NCBI GenBank assembly: GCA_003612485.1
Contig: RAZA01000016.1
Coordinates: 20,375 to 84,374 of the forward strand
Length of the DNA: 64,000 bases
Reading direction: 5' to 3'
Origin: a bacterium D16-50
GTDB lineage: Bacteria; Bacillota; Clostridia; Lachnospirales; Lachnospiraceae
Shown here: positions 26,157 through 35,882 of the stretch, piece by piece
How positions within the stretch are numbered: the first letter of the stretch is position 1
How the letters are laid out: each line of letters opens with the position of its first letter
Notes under the pieces: generated by a model
What the model saw: the letters and a program-made list of their open reading frames with translations, nothing else
Told to the model about the DNA's origin: nothing
Databases searched by the model: none
Position numbers and translations under genes: made by a program

Positions 26157-27002
26157 CTATTCTGCTCCCATCTCATAAGGCTTCAGGCTTACCGTCAGCT
26201 TCCCATCCTCCGTAACCGCCGTAATCTCAATGGGATAAGAGAAACTGTTCACAAACCGCAGATCCTTGGAATTTCCGGCAATGGTGGCATCCATTCCCCG
26301 GGGAACATAGTCCACGGGCAGGGAATGGGGATAGCGCTGGGTCACGGGAACTCCCGACATAACCAATGCCGAATACAGGGTGGAAGATACCTGACACAGA
26401 CCGCCTCCCACACCTTCCACCACTCTTCCTCCGGAAAAGGCCGGGCCCATGACGTAACCGCCGCTCAATGAAATCGGGGATGCCGCCGCGCTGAAGGAAA
26501 ACCGCTGTCCCGGCTGCAGCACCGTGCCGTTCACCTTGGAGGCTGCCAGCTCCACGTTGATAGCCCTCTGCTCCGAAGGATCATATTCGGTAGTATAGCT
26601 TCCGATAACGCCCTCCATGTCTTTAACAGCCGCCGTCCTGCCCTCATCTCTTCCATACTCTATGTAATGTCTGCAATAGGCTCCGTAGTCTGCCCCGAAA
26701 GCCGCCTGCAGATCTGTATAGCTCTCCATATAAGTGCGGAAGCAGAATTCCCCGTCTCCGGTTCTCCCCTCAAAGATGCCATAGCTTATAAAATGCCGGA
26801 AAAGCCCTTCCTCGTCGTATCCGATGGCCGCCTGCAGATCCCCGTAGGCATTATAATAATATTCAGCGTTAAACACAGCCCTGAAACTGTCGTAGTCGCT
26901 TTCCTTGATCTCCACTCTTTCCGCCGCCTGCGTCCTCACCGGAAACAGCAGCAGCGCCAACGCACAAAATACCACCGACAACCCAATCCCACATTTCTTC
27001 AC
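26157..27002 (-). CDS. Secreted VanW-domain protein with two short N-terminal repeats
   Basis: 281 residues from a GTG start, chosen because GAGG lies nine bases upstream and the protein then begins with a clean signal peptide (KKCGIGLSVVFCALALLLF, cleavage after TQA). Two repeats of the form YYNAYGDLQAA..LFRHFISYGIFEGR and TDLQAAFG..CRHYIEYGRDEGR span about residues 45-125. The VanW domain follows (QPGQRFSFSAA, GGGLCQVSSTLYSA, RYPHSLPVDYVPRG). VanW proteins occur with vancomycin-resistance genes, but most, like this one, stand outside such clusters and have no assigned activity; an envelope role is likely. The TTG further upstream at 27083 belongs to a TTGACA box, probably its -35. Confidence 0.88.
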   Translation of the reverse strand: MKKCGIGLSVVFCALALLLFPVRTQAAERVEIKESDYDSFRAVFNAEYYYNAYGDLQAAIGYDEEGLFRHFISYGIFEGRTGDGEFCFRTYMESYTDLQAAFGADYGAYCRHYIEYGRDEGRTAAVKDMEGVIGSYTTEYDPSEQRAINVELAASKVNGTVLQPGQRFSFSAAASPISLSGGYVMGPAFSGGRVVEGVGGGLCQVSSTLYSALVMSGVPVTQRYPHSLPVDYVPRGMDATIAGNSKDLRFVNSFSYPIEITAVTEDGKLTVSLKPYEMGAE

Positions 27003-27105
27003 TTTCGTATTCCTCGCTTTTCTTTTTTCTTCTGAATCAATACCATATAAATTTATTTTCCGAAATTTGCATCGGTTTGTCAATACCTGAGTTTAAAAGA
27101 GGTAC

Positions 27106-27124
27106 TAAAAACCGCCTTAGCGGT
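27106..27124 (-). terminator. Terminator overlapping the recQ stop codon
   Basis: Stem accgc (27111-27115) / gcggt (27120-27124) with a 4-base loop, then five T's on the minus strand. The stop codon lies in the loop. Short stem, moderate confidence. It separates recQ from the VanW promoter. Confidence 0.55.
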
Positions 27125-29075
27125 AATGCTTCCGCCCTCTGCCGCTCCTTCCCCAAGCGCCAGAGCCTCCCCTGACGGGCTCTCCTGCAGCGGCCTCATC
27201 CAATTCCCCGAAATAAGTTTTTTCCTTTGTGCCTCCCGTTAAGCTTTTTATCCTTTCCAGAAAGCGCTGGCCGTACCGGGCATATTTATTCTCGCCCACC
27301 CCGGATACCTCCAGCATCTCTCCCCGGTCAAAGGGCTGCTTTACGCACATATCCACCAGAGTCTTGTCCGAAAAGATCATATAGGGCGGCACTCCCTCTT
27401 CCCTTGCAAGCTCCGTGCGAAGCTCCCGGAGCCTGTCGAAAAGCTCCAGACCTCTGGAATTCAAAATGTCCGACTTCCTTCTCTTTCCCCCCTTCGAGGT
27501 GCCTGACTCCTCCTGCTGCCCCGCCCCGTCCCTCTTGGGCCTTTTCAGGATCAGCTTTGCCTCCCCTTCCGTCAGCTCTCTGGTCTTTGCCGTGACCTTC
27601 AATAGGGCGTACTTGTCCTGAGTCTGGCCCAGAAACCCCTCCGTCAGCATCTGGGTGATCACCTCCCGCACACCGCCCAAGGACCATCCCTTCAGACGGC
27701 CATAGGCATGGTATGCCGAAACTCCGTACTCCCGCAGCTTGGCCGTATCCTCCCCGGCAAGTGTGCCCGCCACCACGTTGATGCCATACCGCTGGCGCAT
27801 CTCCAGCACACATTCCGCCACCGCCTTGGCCTCCTTGGTTACGTCCGCCTCCTGAAACTCCTGCCTGCAGTTTCCGCAATTGCCGCAGGCGCCGCTGCCG
27901 TATTCTCCGAAATAGCGCAGAATGTATTCCCGAAGGCAGTTTCTCGTCATGCAGTAATTCACCATGACCTGAAGCCGCCTATTGTCCCGCTCCCCCATAG
28001 CGGCCAAATCCTCCGAAGATGCCCCGGCCGCCGGCTCCTTGCTCTCCAACAGGAAGCGGTTGATGATCACGTCCTGAGGGGAGTACAGCAGTACGCATTC
28101 GGAGGGTTCGCCGTCCCTCCCCGCTCTGCCGGCCTCCTGATAATAATTCTCCATGCTCTGGGGCATGTTGTAATGAAGGACATACCGGATGTCGGACTTG
28201 TCTATTCCCATTCCGAAGGCGTTGGTGGCCACCATCACCGGCTTTCTGTCATAGATGAAATCCTCCTGATTCGCCTGCCTCTCCTCATTTTCCAGTCCTG
28301 CATGGTACTTGGTCACGGGCATGCCCCGAGAAGAAAGCAGCTCATAGACCGCCTCCACATTCTTTCTCGTGGCACAGTAGACGATACCGCTCTCCCTCTC
28401 ATGCTCTCTGGCGTACCGCAAAAGATACTCATCCTTTTTTCCGGGCGTCTCCACCGCAAAAAACAGATTCTTCCGGTCAAATCCCGTCACCAGCACCTGA
28501 GGATCCCGAAGTCCCAGCACGCAGGCAATGTCCTCCTTCACCGCCCCGGTGGCCGTGGCCGTGAAGGCGCTGAGAATAGGGCGCGCGGGAAGCCTGCGGA
28601 CAAACTCCACGATCTTCAAATAACTGGGGCGAAAGTCTTGTCCCCACTGGGAGATGCAGTGAGCCTCGTCCACCGTGACCATGGACAGCTCCACCCGCCC
28701 GGCAAACTGCAGGAAGCCATAGGTCTCCAGTCTCTCAGGGGCCACATATATGATCTTGTAGCGCCCCTGCGCCCCGTATTCCAGCGCCTTGGCGATCTGG
28801 CCCTCCGTCAGGGAGCTGTTGATATAGGCCGCCGCGATTCCCGCCTGCTTCAGGGCCTGCACCTGATCCTTCATCAGTGAGATCAGCGGCGAGATTACAA
28901 GCGTGATCCCCGGCAGAAGCAGGGCCGGCACCTGATAGCAGATCGACTTTCCCGCCCCCGTGGGCATGATTCCCAGCACGTCCCTGCCCGCCAAAACGGA
29001 ATCGATCAGCAGCTCCTGCCCCTCCCGAAAGCTGTCATAGCCAAAATATTTTTTCAGCACCTCAAATTTGTCCAC
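27117..29075 (-). CDS. recQ: ATP-dependent DNA helicase RecQ
   Basis: 652 residues. SF2 helicase: Walker A MPTGAGKSICYQ, DEAH box TVDEAHCISQWGQDF, motif III SAFTATAT, motif V VATNAFGMGIDK and motif VI YYQEAGRAGRDG. The zinc-binding cysteines of the RecQ C-terminal region are seen in GACGNCGNC, and an HRDC domain is at about residues 530-610 (EEGVPPYMIFSDKTL). Acts 3'-5' in recombination and replication repair. Starts with GTG preceded by AAGGGA. Stands between the GH78 gene and the VanW gene on the same strand. Confidence 0.95.
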   Translation of the reverse strand: MDKFEVLKKYFGYDSFREGQELLIDSVLAGRDVLGIMPTGAGKSICYQVPALLLPGITLVISPLISLMKDQVQALKQAGIAAAYINSSLTEGQIAKALEYGAQGRYKIIYVAPERLETYGFLQFAGRVELSMVTVDEAHCISQWGQDFRPSYLKIVEFVRRLPARPILSAFTATATGAVKEDIACVLGLRDPQVLVTGFDRKNLFFAVETPGKKDEYLLRYAREHERESGIVYCATRKNVEAVYELLSSRGMPVTKYHAGLENEERQANQEDFIYDRKPVMVATNAFGMGIDKSDIRYVLHYNMPQSMENYYQEAGRAGRDGEPSECVLLYSPQDVIINRFLLESKEPAAGASSEDLAAMGERDNRRLQVMVNYCMTRNCLREYILRYFGEYGSGACGNCGNCRQEFQEADVTKEAKAVAECVLEMRQRYGINVVAGTLAGEDTAKLREYGVSAYHAYGRLKGWSLGGVREVITQMLTEGFLGQTQDKYALLKVTAKTRELTEGEAKLILKRPKRDGAGQQEESGTSKGGKRRKSDILNSRGLELFDRLRELRTELAREEGVPPYMIFSDKTLVDMCVKQPFDRGEMLEVSGVGENKYARYGQRFLERIKSLTGGTKEKTYFGELDEAAAGEPVRGGSGAWGRSGRGRKHYR

Positions 29076-29154
29076 TCTTCCAGTCCCTTCTTTGGGAATC
29101 CTGTTTTTGCCAAAGATTCACCCTTAAATTCCCCCGTGCCTTTTGCGGTTTCGG

Positions 29155-31812
29155 TCATTGGCCTGCCGGATCTTCCTGCTGTATCAACGGCTCGGTGGTC
29201 TTGTAGGCCACACTGTAGCTGCCCGGCTCCAGAATACAAAGCCCCTCCTCCACTCTGGCGAACATGGGGTTGTCCTTGTCCTCATAAACCGCTTCTCCAG
29301 CCAGAGGAAGCCGCAGGGAGGCGCTGCAGCCGAAGGGCACCGTCACCGACAGCTCCACATGGTCGGGATCTGTCAGCTTCCACGCGCTGCGGTAGATTCC
29401 CCCGGGGGAATCATATTCGGCCTCCAGCTCCCTCAGGTTCCAATTTAGCAGCGGCATAAATGCCGCCTTTTTGAATCCGGGAGCATTCTCAACGGAATTG
29501 ATGCCTGCCGCATGCCGGAACATCCATTCCACCACGGCCCCGTAAGAATAGTGATTCATGCTGTTCATGCTGATGCCGGAGATGGAGCCGTCCTCCAGCA
29601 GGCTGTTCCAGCGCTCCCACACGGTGGTGGCGCCCAGCTTCACCTCGTAGAGCCAGCCCGGATATTCCTCGTTCAGCAGCAGCTCGTAAGCCAGCTTGTC
29701 ATAGCCGTTGTCGGTAAGCACATTGCACAGAAGGGGCGTGCCCACGAAACCCGTCCTCAGCTTATGGCCGCTGTCCTCGAAAAGCTTTTCCAGATGCTTT
29801 TTCGTCAGCTCCACATGATCGGAAAGGCGGTATTTCAGAGTCAGGATCATAGCCGTCTGGGTTTTGATGCAGCAGCGTCCGGTGGCGCTGTAATACTCAT
29901 GCCGCACTATGTCGAACTGCTCTTTGGACAGCCTTGCATATTTTTCCTGCTCTTGTTTCTTTCCCAGCACCTCCGCTGCCTTGGACACAAGCTCGGCGCT
30001 GACCGCATAATACACATTGGCAATAAATTCTTCATCCGTAGCTCCGAAGCACTCCTCCGCTCCCCCCTTGGGATTGTCCAGAGCCAGCCAGTCCCCATAA
30101 TGAAACTTGTATCTCCAGCCATGGTTCTCCCCGTCCACGGAACCGATATAGTCCACCCAGGATTTCATGCTCGCAAACTGATCCTCAAGGATGGACTTGT
30201 CCCCGTAAAAGAGATAGAGGTTCCATGGAATGATGCAGGAGGCGTCCCCCCATACGCAGGCGCAGGATTCAAGCCCGAAGGAAGGAACCACGTCCGGAAC
30301 CCTTCCGTCCCTGACACTCTGCTCCTTTGCCATATCGTACAGATACTTGGCATAGAACGCGTAAGTATCCTTCAGATAGGTGGCGGTGGCGGAGAACACC
30401 TGCGCGTCTCCGGTCCAGCCCATGCGCTCGTCCCTCTGGGGACAGTCCGTGGGCACATCCACAAAATTGCCCTGAAGCCCCCATTTCACATTCTCCAGAA
30501 AACGGTTCACCAGCTCATGGCCCGTGCGCAGTTTCCCCTTCGCCTCGATGTCGCTGTAATAGGCCCATCCCACGAAGTCCTCCGCCTTCAAATTCGACAC
30601 TCCTTCCACCTTTACATATCGGTATCCGTAAAAGGTGAAATGGGGCACGATGGTCCGCTCCCCGCCCGGAGTGGTATAATAGTATTCGGATTTGGCGCTG
30701 CGCAGGTTCGCGTTATAGAAATTCCCCTGCTGCAGGATCTCCCCGGTCTGGATATGAATTCTGGTGCCGGCGGGCTCATTGATCTTCAGAGAGAAAATTC
30801 CGGTAAATTCCTGCCCCATGTCAAAAACCTGCTCCCCCGCGGGGGTATGTATCAGCTCTGCCGGGCAGAAGGTCTCATGAACCGTCACCGGCAGGCTCAT
30901 GCGATCCGTCAGCTCTCCCTCCGGCGGCTGACAGCCCGCCGCCTCCGTGGCCGGAATTGCATCAAGAGTGTCGTCAACCCATTCTCCGTCATACAGATTG
31001 GAGAAAGTGATATTGCTGCGGCGCACCTTCCAATCCTCCCCGGTGCCGATCACCTCTTCCTCCCCGTCCTCATAAACCAGACGAAGCTCCGCCATAAGCT
31101 TCCATTCATTGCCGTAAAAACCCATATCTTCTTTGGCGAAAAAACCAAAGCGGGACTTATACCAGCCGTTGCCCAGCAGAATGCTCAGGGTTCCCCTCTC
31201 CTGCAGGCAGGAGGTGACATCGAAGGTCTGGTACTGCACCCACTCCTTGTAATCATTGCAATAGGGGGTCAGGTATTCCTCCCCGATGCGCTTCAAGGCT
31301 TTGCCCTCCGGCAGATAATAGGCCTCATACAGCCCAAGTCCGCATATATACAGCCTGGCGCTGGCTACCGCCTTGGCAGGCGCAATCTCCTTCTCAAAAT
31401 AGGGATGCCTATTGCAGGATACCACCCCCTTTGCGGCGTCGGAGGCAATGGTCTCCACGGCCCTGCAGGTAATCCATTGGCCGGCCCACGGCTCCTCCCT
31501 CTTTCCGGTCTCGAACCACTGGGTTTCCCCCACAGCCTCCTCTCCCCTATCGCTCCTGACTGTCACCGTCCAGTAGTACCGGGTTCTGGGGCGCAGGCAG
31601 ATATCTGCCCGATAGCCCAGAGAGTCCGCCTCCCTGTCAAAGCCGGAATCAAACACTACATTCCCCATCTTCTCATCCAGAGCCACCAAAAGCCTTGCGC
31701 TCTCCTGCGTCTTTCCCAGACTTTCCGCCACCTTCCAGGAAAACACCGTCCTCTCCATGCGAAATCCCAGAGGATTCCTCAAATGGTTCACCTTCAAATC
31801 GTACAGTCTCAT
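29155..31812 (-). CDS. Alpha-L-rhamnosidase, glycoside hydrolase family 78
   Basis: 885 residues, a normal length for GH78. It removes terminal L-rhamnose from plant glycosides and pectin side chains. N-terminal beta modules (residues 1-330, with MERTVFSWKV and RPRTRYYWTVTV) precede the (alpha/alpha)6 barrel; the catalytic block reads DVPTDCPQRDERMGWTGDAQ near residue 445, which carries the general acid Asp/Glu region. No signal peptide, so the enzyme is probably cytoplasmic and acts on imported small glycosides. Start has AGGAGG. It is 80 bases upstream of recQ and 55 downstream of DUF2200, with no rhamnose catabolic genes adjacent. Confidence 0.93.
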   Translation of the reverse strand: MRLYDLKVNHLRNPLGFRMERTVFSWKVAESLGKTQESARLLVALDEKMGNVVFDSGFDREADSLGYRADICLRPRTRYYWTVTVRSDRGEEAVGETQWFETGKREEPWAGQWITCRAVETIASDAAKGVVSCNRHPYFEKEIAPAKAVASARLYICGLGLYEAYYLPEGKALKRIGEEYLTPYCNDYKEWVQYQTFDVTSCLQERGTLSILLGNGWYKSRFGFFAKEDMGFYGNEWKLMAELRLVYEDGEEEVIGTGEDWKVRRSNITFSNLYDGEWVDDTLDAIPATEAAGCQPPEGELTDRMSLPVTVHETFCPAELIHTPAGEQVFDMGQEFTGIFSLKINEPAGTRIHIQTGEILQQGNFYNANLRSAKSEYYYTTPGGERTIVPHFTFYGYRYVKVEGVSNLKAEDFVGWAYYSDIEAKGKLRTGHELVNRFLENVKWGLQGNFVDVPTDCPQRDERMGWTGDAQVFSATATYLKDTYAFYAKYLYDMAKEQSVRDGRVPDVVPSFGLESCACVWGDASCIIPWNLYLFYGDKSILEDQFASMKSWVDYIGSVDGENHGWRYKFHYGDWLALDNPKGGAEECFGATDEEFIANVYYAVSAELVSKAAEVLGKKQEQEKYARLSKEQFDIVRHEYYSATGRCCIKTQTAMILTLKYRLSDHVELTKKHLEKLFEDSGHKLRTGFVGTPLLCNVLTDNGYDKLAYELLLNEEYPGWLYEVKLGATTVWERWNSLLEDGSISGISMNSMNHYSYGAVVEWMFRHAAGINSVENAPGFKKAAFMPLLNWNLRELEAEYDSPGGIYRSAWKLTDPDHVELSVTVPFGCSASLRLPLAGEAVYEDKDNPMFARVEEGLCILEPGSYSVAYKTTEPLIQQEDPAGQ

Positions 31813-31867
31813 TATCTTCCTCCTGATTAACCCGCCCTTGGGCCTGCTTTCCGCCGATTCTCTCTGC

Positions 31868-32218
31868 CTATCCTCTCAGCACCTTCTCCATGGGCTTCCC
31901 CTTGGCCAGCTCGTCGATCAACTTGTCCAGACGGCGTATCTCCCGCATCAGAGGCTCCTCCACCTCCTCCACCCGCACGCCGCAGACCACCCCCTTGATC
32001 AGAACTCTGTTCTCATTAAGCTTTGGGGCGTTCCGAAAGAAATCCCCATAGGCGACCTCCTTTTCCAGCATCCCATCCAGCTCCGGCTGTCCATATCCTG
32101 TGAACCAGCGAATCACCTGATCCACCTCCTCCTTGGTTCTGCCCTTTTTGAGAGCCTTGCCCACAAGAAGAGGATACACCTTGGAAAAGCTCATCCGGTA
32201 TACCTTTTCATTCTCCAT
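31868..32218 (-). CDS. DUF2200-family protein
   Basis: 116 residues, the family's usual size. Conserved start [38 protein letters not shown] (seen in pieces: [12 protein letters not shown] and [13 protein letters not shown]) and the C-terminal [20 protein letters not shown] identify it. Function unknown; small soluble protein, no membrane segment. Ribosome site AAAGGAGA. Follows the DUF1905 gene by 50 bases on the same strand and probably shares its promoter. Confidence 0.87.
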   Translation of the reverse strand: MENEKVYRMSFSKVYPLLVGKALKKGRTKEEVDQVIRWFTGYGQPELDGMLEKEVAYGDFFRNAPKLNENRVLIKGVVCGVRVEEVEEPLMREIRRLDKLIDELAKGKPMEKVLRG

Positions 32219-32268
32219 ATTCTCTCTCCTTTTTTCGGCGCTTCCTCCCGCTATCGGACGCCGCGCCC

Positions 32269-32556
32269 TTATTCCCGCTCTCTTACGGTGACGAAAACCC
32301 TATCCCCCGCCTGCTTGCCTATTTTGCCGCGGATATCCTTGCGTATACCGATGATATAGCAGACCTTGCCCTCCGCGTCCTTTACCCCCATATTAACGAT
32401 ACTTCCGTCATATTCCTCGCCGTCAAACGTCACATGAGCCTTCACCCGGCCTTTGCCGAATTCCGCTCTGATATCATAAGGAAAAATCACATATGCGCCG
32501 CCTGAACCTTCCGCATCATATATCAGGGACTCAAATTCATATACTTTCGGATTCAC
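32269..32556 (-). CDS. DUF1905-family protein
   Basis: 95 residues from a GTG start with GGGGG eight bases upstream. A small beta-barrel domain: [60 protein letters not shown], then GDRVFVTV. This pattern (FPxDxxxxFGKxRVKAxVxxDG, GIRKDIRxxIGKxxGDxVxV) is DUF1905. Function unknown; in other bacteria it is often fused to a YdeI-type domain. An internal promoter lies 60-85 bases upstream, so it can be expressed apart from the transporter genes. Confidence 0.83.
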   Translation of the reverse strand: MNPKVYEFESLIYDAEGSGGAYVIFPYDIRAEFGKGRVKAHVTFDGEEYDGSIVNMGVKDAEGKVCYIIGIRKDIRGKIGKQAGDRVFVTVRERE

Positions 32557-32613
32557 CTTTCTGCCCCCTTCCCTATTATGCCTAACCATTGCCGCAGCCC
32601 TATGGTCCATATC

Positions 32614-32642
32614 ATTATACCGCCCGCAGCCCCACAAATCAA
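32614..32642 (-). promoter_or_regulatory. Promoter for the DUF1905-DUF2200 pair
   Basis: Minus-strand -35 TTGATT (32637-32642), 17-base spacer, -10 TATAAT (32614-32619). It lies in the 124-base gap after the ABC-2 permease gene. Confidence 0.6.
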
Positions 32643-32680
32643 TGACAGCATGGAAAACAACAAGAAATTGATAAAAACCG

Positions 32681-33898
32681 TCAGGCGCCCCGCACCTGAT
32701 GCCTTCCATAGATTAGTCTTCCCGCCAGCGCTGCCAGAATTCCATAAAAAAGCTGAACTGCCGGCACCGTCTGCCACAGTGTAAAACAATGCCCCAACAA
32801 CATGGCCGGGCGCATATCAAAAATGGCCCGCTCCCAAAGACAAGTCGTGGGCATGTACTGCCAAATCTGCGGTATCTGCGGATTTCTCACACATACGATG
32901 ATGGCGGCAAGATCAATGCCCCAGATTCCCATGGACAAAACCAGCGTGGTTTTGAAGCTGCCTGTCAGCTCCGATACAACCATTACGAATATGCCGTCCA
33001 ATACGGCGGTCAGCACAAAAATACCGCATAAAATCAAACATGCCTGCCCCATGGTCAGGGGATAGGCATAATAGGGAAAATAAAACTGTATCGGCGCCTC
33101 AAAGCCGCCGGTTCCGTAGATACAGAAGGCGCTGCATGCCGCCACGGCAATCATCAAAAGGGCGCATGCCGCCGTCAGGCTGACCCCTGCCCAGAGCTTC
33201 GCCCAGTACAGAGAGCCTCTTCCCTTGGAGCAGGCCAAAATCATCCGGTCCGTCCCCCGCATACGCTCCTCCGCAAATATGCCGGACATCCCCACTGCGG
33301 CCACCAGCATCATCCACATCCCCGCCGCGGGCCATACTGCCATAATCATGAAATATCCGTCATTGCAGACATATCTCATGGGCGCAGGCATCCGTGACTC
33401 CTTTTCCATCCAGAATTCCTTCTGCTCCTCCGAAAGCCCCAGCGCCCTGCAATATCGCTCCACCATCCACCTTCTGGCTTCATAGAGGCTCTCCTCTTTA
33501 GGCTCCCAATAGACCGCAGCACTTAGATTCATGCCTGTCCAGGCTCTGACCAAGTCAAAGATTTCACAATAAGGCTGCGCGAAAGCCAGATACTCCTCCG
33601 TTTTCTCATAGCCTTCCCGAAGCCGTTCAGGAGGTATTTTCCTATAGGCCGCAGCCATCTCCTCCAGCAGAGCCTGATCAATCTCCCGTCCGGACACCGT
33701 TTCTCTGTCCTTCCGCTCCGCCGTGAATATCTCATAGCATTCTCCTAACGTCTCCCCGCCGCCATAAAAGCTGCCCATGAGACCGGTCAGTATAGAGAAA
33801 ACTAAAATTGCCGCGCAGAGCCCCAGAACAACCCACAGCGACCTTCTCCCCAAGAGTTTCTTCATCTCATATCCGTAAAGCGTCCTCCAGCTATCCAT
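32681..33898 (-). CDS. ABC-2 type transporter permease
   Basis: 405 residues. First membrane helix near residues 20-42 (LWVVLGLCAAILVFSILTGL), then a large extracellular loop rich in Glu/Arg (about 45-165), followed by five further helices from about 175 to the C-terminus. This topology (one helix, big outer loop, five helices) is typical of ABC-2 export permeases such as YxlG-like and NosY-like proteins. It overlaps the ATPase gene by 8 bases and has AAGGG upstream of its start. Partner of the ATPase just upstream; substrate unknown. Confidence 0.87.
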   Translation of the reverse strand: MDSWRTLYGYEMKKLLGRRSLWVVLGLCAAILVFSILTGLMGSFYGGGETLGECYEIFTAERKDRETVSGREIDQALLEEMAAAYRKIPPERLREGYEKTEEYLAFAQPYCEIFDLVRAWTGMNLSAAVYWEPKEESLYEARRWMVERYCRALGLSEEQKEFWMEKESRMPAPMRYVCNDGYFMIMAVWPAAGMWMMLVAAVGMSGIFAEERMRGTDRMILACSKGRGSLYWAKLWAGVSLTAACALLMIAVAACSAFCIYGTGGFEAPIQFYFPYYAYPLTMGQACLILCGIFVLTAVLDGIFVMVVSELTGSFKTTLVLSMGIWGIDLAAIIVCVRNPQIPQIWQYMPTTCLWERAIFDMRPAMLLGHCFTLWQTVPAVQLFYGILAALAGRLIYGRHQVRGA

Positions 33899-34598
33899 CC
33901 GTCCCTTCCCCCTCAAACTGCCTTAGACAGAAGGCCTCCAGATCTCCGAATTCCTCCGCCCATTTTCCCCGATAGCTCATCCGCCCTTCCCGCATAATCA
34001 ATATCTCATGGGCAATATGCTCCACATCCGACAAGATATGGGTGGATAATATGACAATTCCGTCTTTTCCAAGATCCCCCACCAGCTTTCGGAAGTGTGC
34101 CCGCTCCTTGGGATCCAGCCCCTTGGTAGGCTCGTCCAGCACCAGCAGCTTTGGGCGGTTCAGCAGGGCCTGAGCGATTCCCAGCCTCTGGCGCATGCCT
34201 CCGGAAAAGGTCTTGATTTTCCTGCGGCCCACATCCTTTAAGCCCAAAAGCTCCAGCAGCTCCTTTGCCCTTCTTCTTGCCTCCGCTTTGGGCATTCCCT
34301 TCAACGCGCCCATGTACAGCAGAAATTCCTCCCCCTCAAATTCCGGATAATAGCCGAATTCCTGAGGCAGATACCCCAGCACGGCCCGGTAAGCCTCCTG
34401 CCCTGCATCCATCTCGTCAAGGGATATGGTGCCGCTGTCCGGCCTCACCACGCCGCATATCATTCTCATAAGCGTAGTCTTTCCCGCTCCGTTCTCCCCC
34501 AGCAGACCGTATACTCCCTTTTCCAGCTTCAGGGAAATACGATCCACCGCAATCTTATTCTTATACTGTTTCGATACCCTGTCTATGGCCAGCCTCAT
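33891..34598 (-). CDS. ABC transporter ATPase (ABC-2 exporter, YxlF/CcmA-like)
   Basis: 235 residues from a Met whose ATG overlaps the upstream stop as ATGA. Walker A GENGAGKTT, Q-loop LPQEFG, signature FSGGMRQRLGIAQALL, Walker B LLVLDEPTKGLDP, H-loop STHILSD. Pairs with the permease downstream. It is coupled both to the membrane protein before it and the permease after it, which ties the exporter to the sigma factor upstream in the same run. Confidence 0.93.
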   Translation of the reverse strand: MRLAIDRVSKQYKNKIAVDRISLKLEKGVYGLLGENGAGKTTLMRMICGVVRPDSGTISLDEMDAGQEAYRAVLGYLPQEFGYYPEFEGEEFLLYMGALKGMPKAEARRRAKELLELLGLKDVGRRKIKTFSGGMRQRLGIAQALLNRPKLLVLDEPTKGLDPKERAHFRKLVGDLGKDGIVILSTHILSDVEHIAHEILIMREGRMSYRGKWAEEFGDLEAFCLRQFEGEGTDG

Positions 34599-35302
34599 GA
34601 CAGCCCCTCCGTATTTTTTATCAACCGCCTGTACTGACGCAGCAGCCCTGCCCCAAGCAGCACAGCCCCCGCCATCCACCATCCCATGCGGCTTTTCTGG
34701 TACAGCGCCGGAATCTCCCAATGGAAAACGTAAGTCATAAGACTGACGCAGACCGCTATGCCGGCGCCGGCATAGATACCTTCCTGCCCCCGGAGCTTAT
34801 GGGCCGCCCACAATGATAAAAAGGCTGTCAGCAGAAACGGAACCGCGATGTACAGCCCGGTCTGCACCATGCCCATTTGATTGTTCCGCATTCCCATGGA
34901 CACCAATAGGCACAGCACCCCAAGATTTTCCGCCCCCAATATCCCCAACCGGGCCAAAATCACACTCCGCAGAGAAAACCGGGTGCTCATCTCCAGCTCG
35001 TCCATCTTGTGCCTTTCCGAGCGGCTGCACTCCGACACAAGAGCCAGCGCCAGCAGGGGCGTGAGAGCCGAGATCGCCCAGACCATGTCCATCTTCAAAG
35101 CTACTGCCCCCGTGACAGCCACGGCATAGACAAACGCCGAAGCAAGCCGGCTCCATTTATTGATATAAGCGGCCTGAGACAAGACAAATTCGCCCAAGCC
35201 CATCCTGGGCCTATCCAGCTTTCGCAGAAACTCCTCCTTCTCCAGCGGCGCCGGCGCCTCAAAAGCCTCCTGCAGTTTTGCTTTCCACGATTTCCTCATC
35301 AT
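34595..35302 (-). CDS. Membrane protein between sigma factor and ABC exporter, possible anti-sigma factor
   Basis: 235 residues, not matched to a named family. The first 60 residues are cytoplasmic and charged (KLQEAFEAPAPLEKEEFLRK), followed by about six membrane helices (from FVYAVAVTGAVAL to the C-terminal AGAVLLGAGLLRQY). AGGAGG lies six bases before the start, which is within the sigma gene's stop region, and the stop overlaps the ATPase start, so sigma factor, membrane protein and ATPase are made together. In Bacillus subtilis the sigY operon has the same logic: sigma, small membrane regulators, ABC pair. An anti-sigma role is inferred from position only. Confidence 0.7.
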   Translation of the reverse strand: MMRKSWKAKLQEAFEAPAPLEKEEFLRKLDRPRMGLGEFVLSQAAYINKWSRLASAFVYAVAVTGAVALKMDMVWAISALTPLLALALVSECSRSERHKMDELEMSTRFSLRSVILARLGILGAENLGVLCLLVSMGMRNNQMGMVQTGLYIAVPFLLTAFLSLWAAHKLRGQEGIYAGAGIAVCVSLMTYVFHWEIPALYQKSRMGWWMAGAVLLGAGLLRQYRRLIKNTEGLS

Positions 35303-35316
35303 CCAAATCCTCCTGC

Positions 35317-35775
35317 TCACGGCTCCATGGCCTCCTTAAACCTTCTGACTGCCCCCTGAATCCTGCGGTGCGCCGCAAATCTGGAAATCCCAAGAAGCTC
35401 TCCGATGACGGCTGCCGAAAGCTCGTTCACATACCGAAGCAGCAATATCTCCTGTTCCTCCCGCCCTAGCTTCGCCATGGCCTCCCTGACCTGAATTCTT
35501 GTGAGAACCTGCTCCTCCACGGCAGCCTCTCCCGCTTTTTGAGGCAGATCTTCCTCAAGAGCCCCCATAGGCCTCCTGCGGAACTGATCTATGCAGAGAT
35601 TCCTTGCAATGGTGTACAGGCACTTGACAGCCTGCCCTTCCCTCAAATGCCTATAGCTCTCGAAATAGCGCAGAAAAGCCTCCTGAGTCACATCCTCCGC
35701 CAGATCCCGATTATGCAGTTTAAAATAACAATACCGATAAAGCTTATCGTATTGCGCCCCCACATCCATGGACAT
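35317..35775 (-). CDS. RNA polymerase sigma-70-family (ECF-type) factor
   Basis: 152 residues. Region 2 is seen as YCYFKLHNRDLAEDVTQEAF and LYTIARNLCIDQFRR; region 4 as LGREEQEILLLRYVNELSAA and GELLGISRFAAHRRIQGAVR. No region 1 or 3, as expected of ECF factors. Start at 35775 is set by GGAGG eight bases upstream. It lies between two ABC-2 transporter sets on the same strand and is coupled to a membrane protein, suggesting it controls the export genes in response to envelope stress (inference). Confidence 0.93.
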   Translation of the reverse strand: MSMDVGAQYDKLYRYCYFKLHNRDLAEDVTQEAFLRYFESYRHLREGQAVKCLYTIARNLCIDQFRRRPMGALEEDLPQKAGEAAVEEQVLTRIQVREAMAKLGREEQEILLLRYVNELSAAVIGELLGISRFAAHRRIQGAVRRFKEAMEP

Positions 35776-35882
35776 GGCCGATCCCTCCAGCATTCATATC
35801 CCACTCTGCAGCTCCGTCTTCTCACGCCCATGCCAGACAGCCAAATCCGGCTTCCCCACCCCATGGTCACGGCACATCCGTT

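Noticed and set aside
27003..27083. TTG start giving a longer VanW protein
   Set aside because: That TTG is the first part of a TTGACA box; the GTG at 27002 has a ribosome site and exposes a signal peptide.
32553..32789. Hydrophobic 78-codon frame ending at the DUF1905 start
   Set aside because: It overlaps the permease 3' end and contains a perfect-spacing promoter (TTGATT-17-TATAAT); more likely non-coding.
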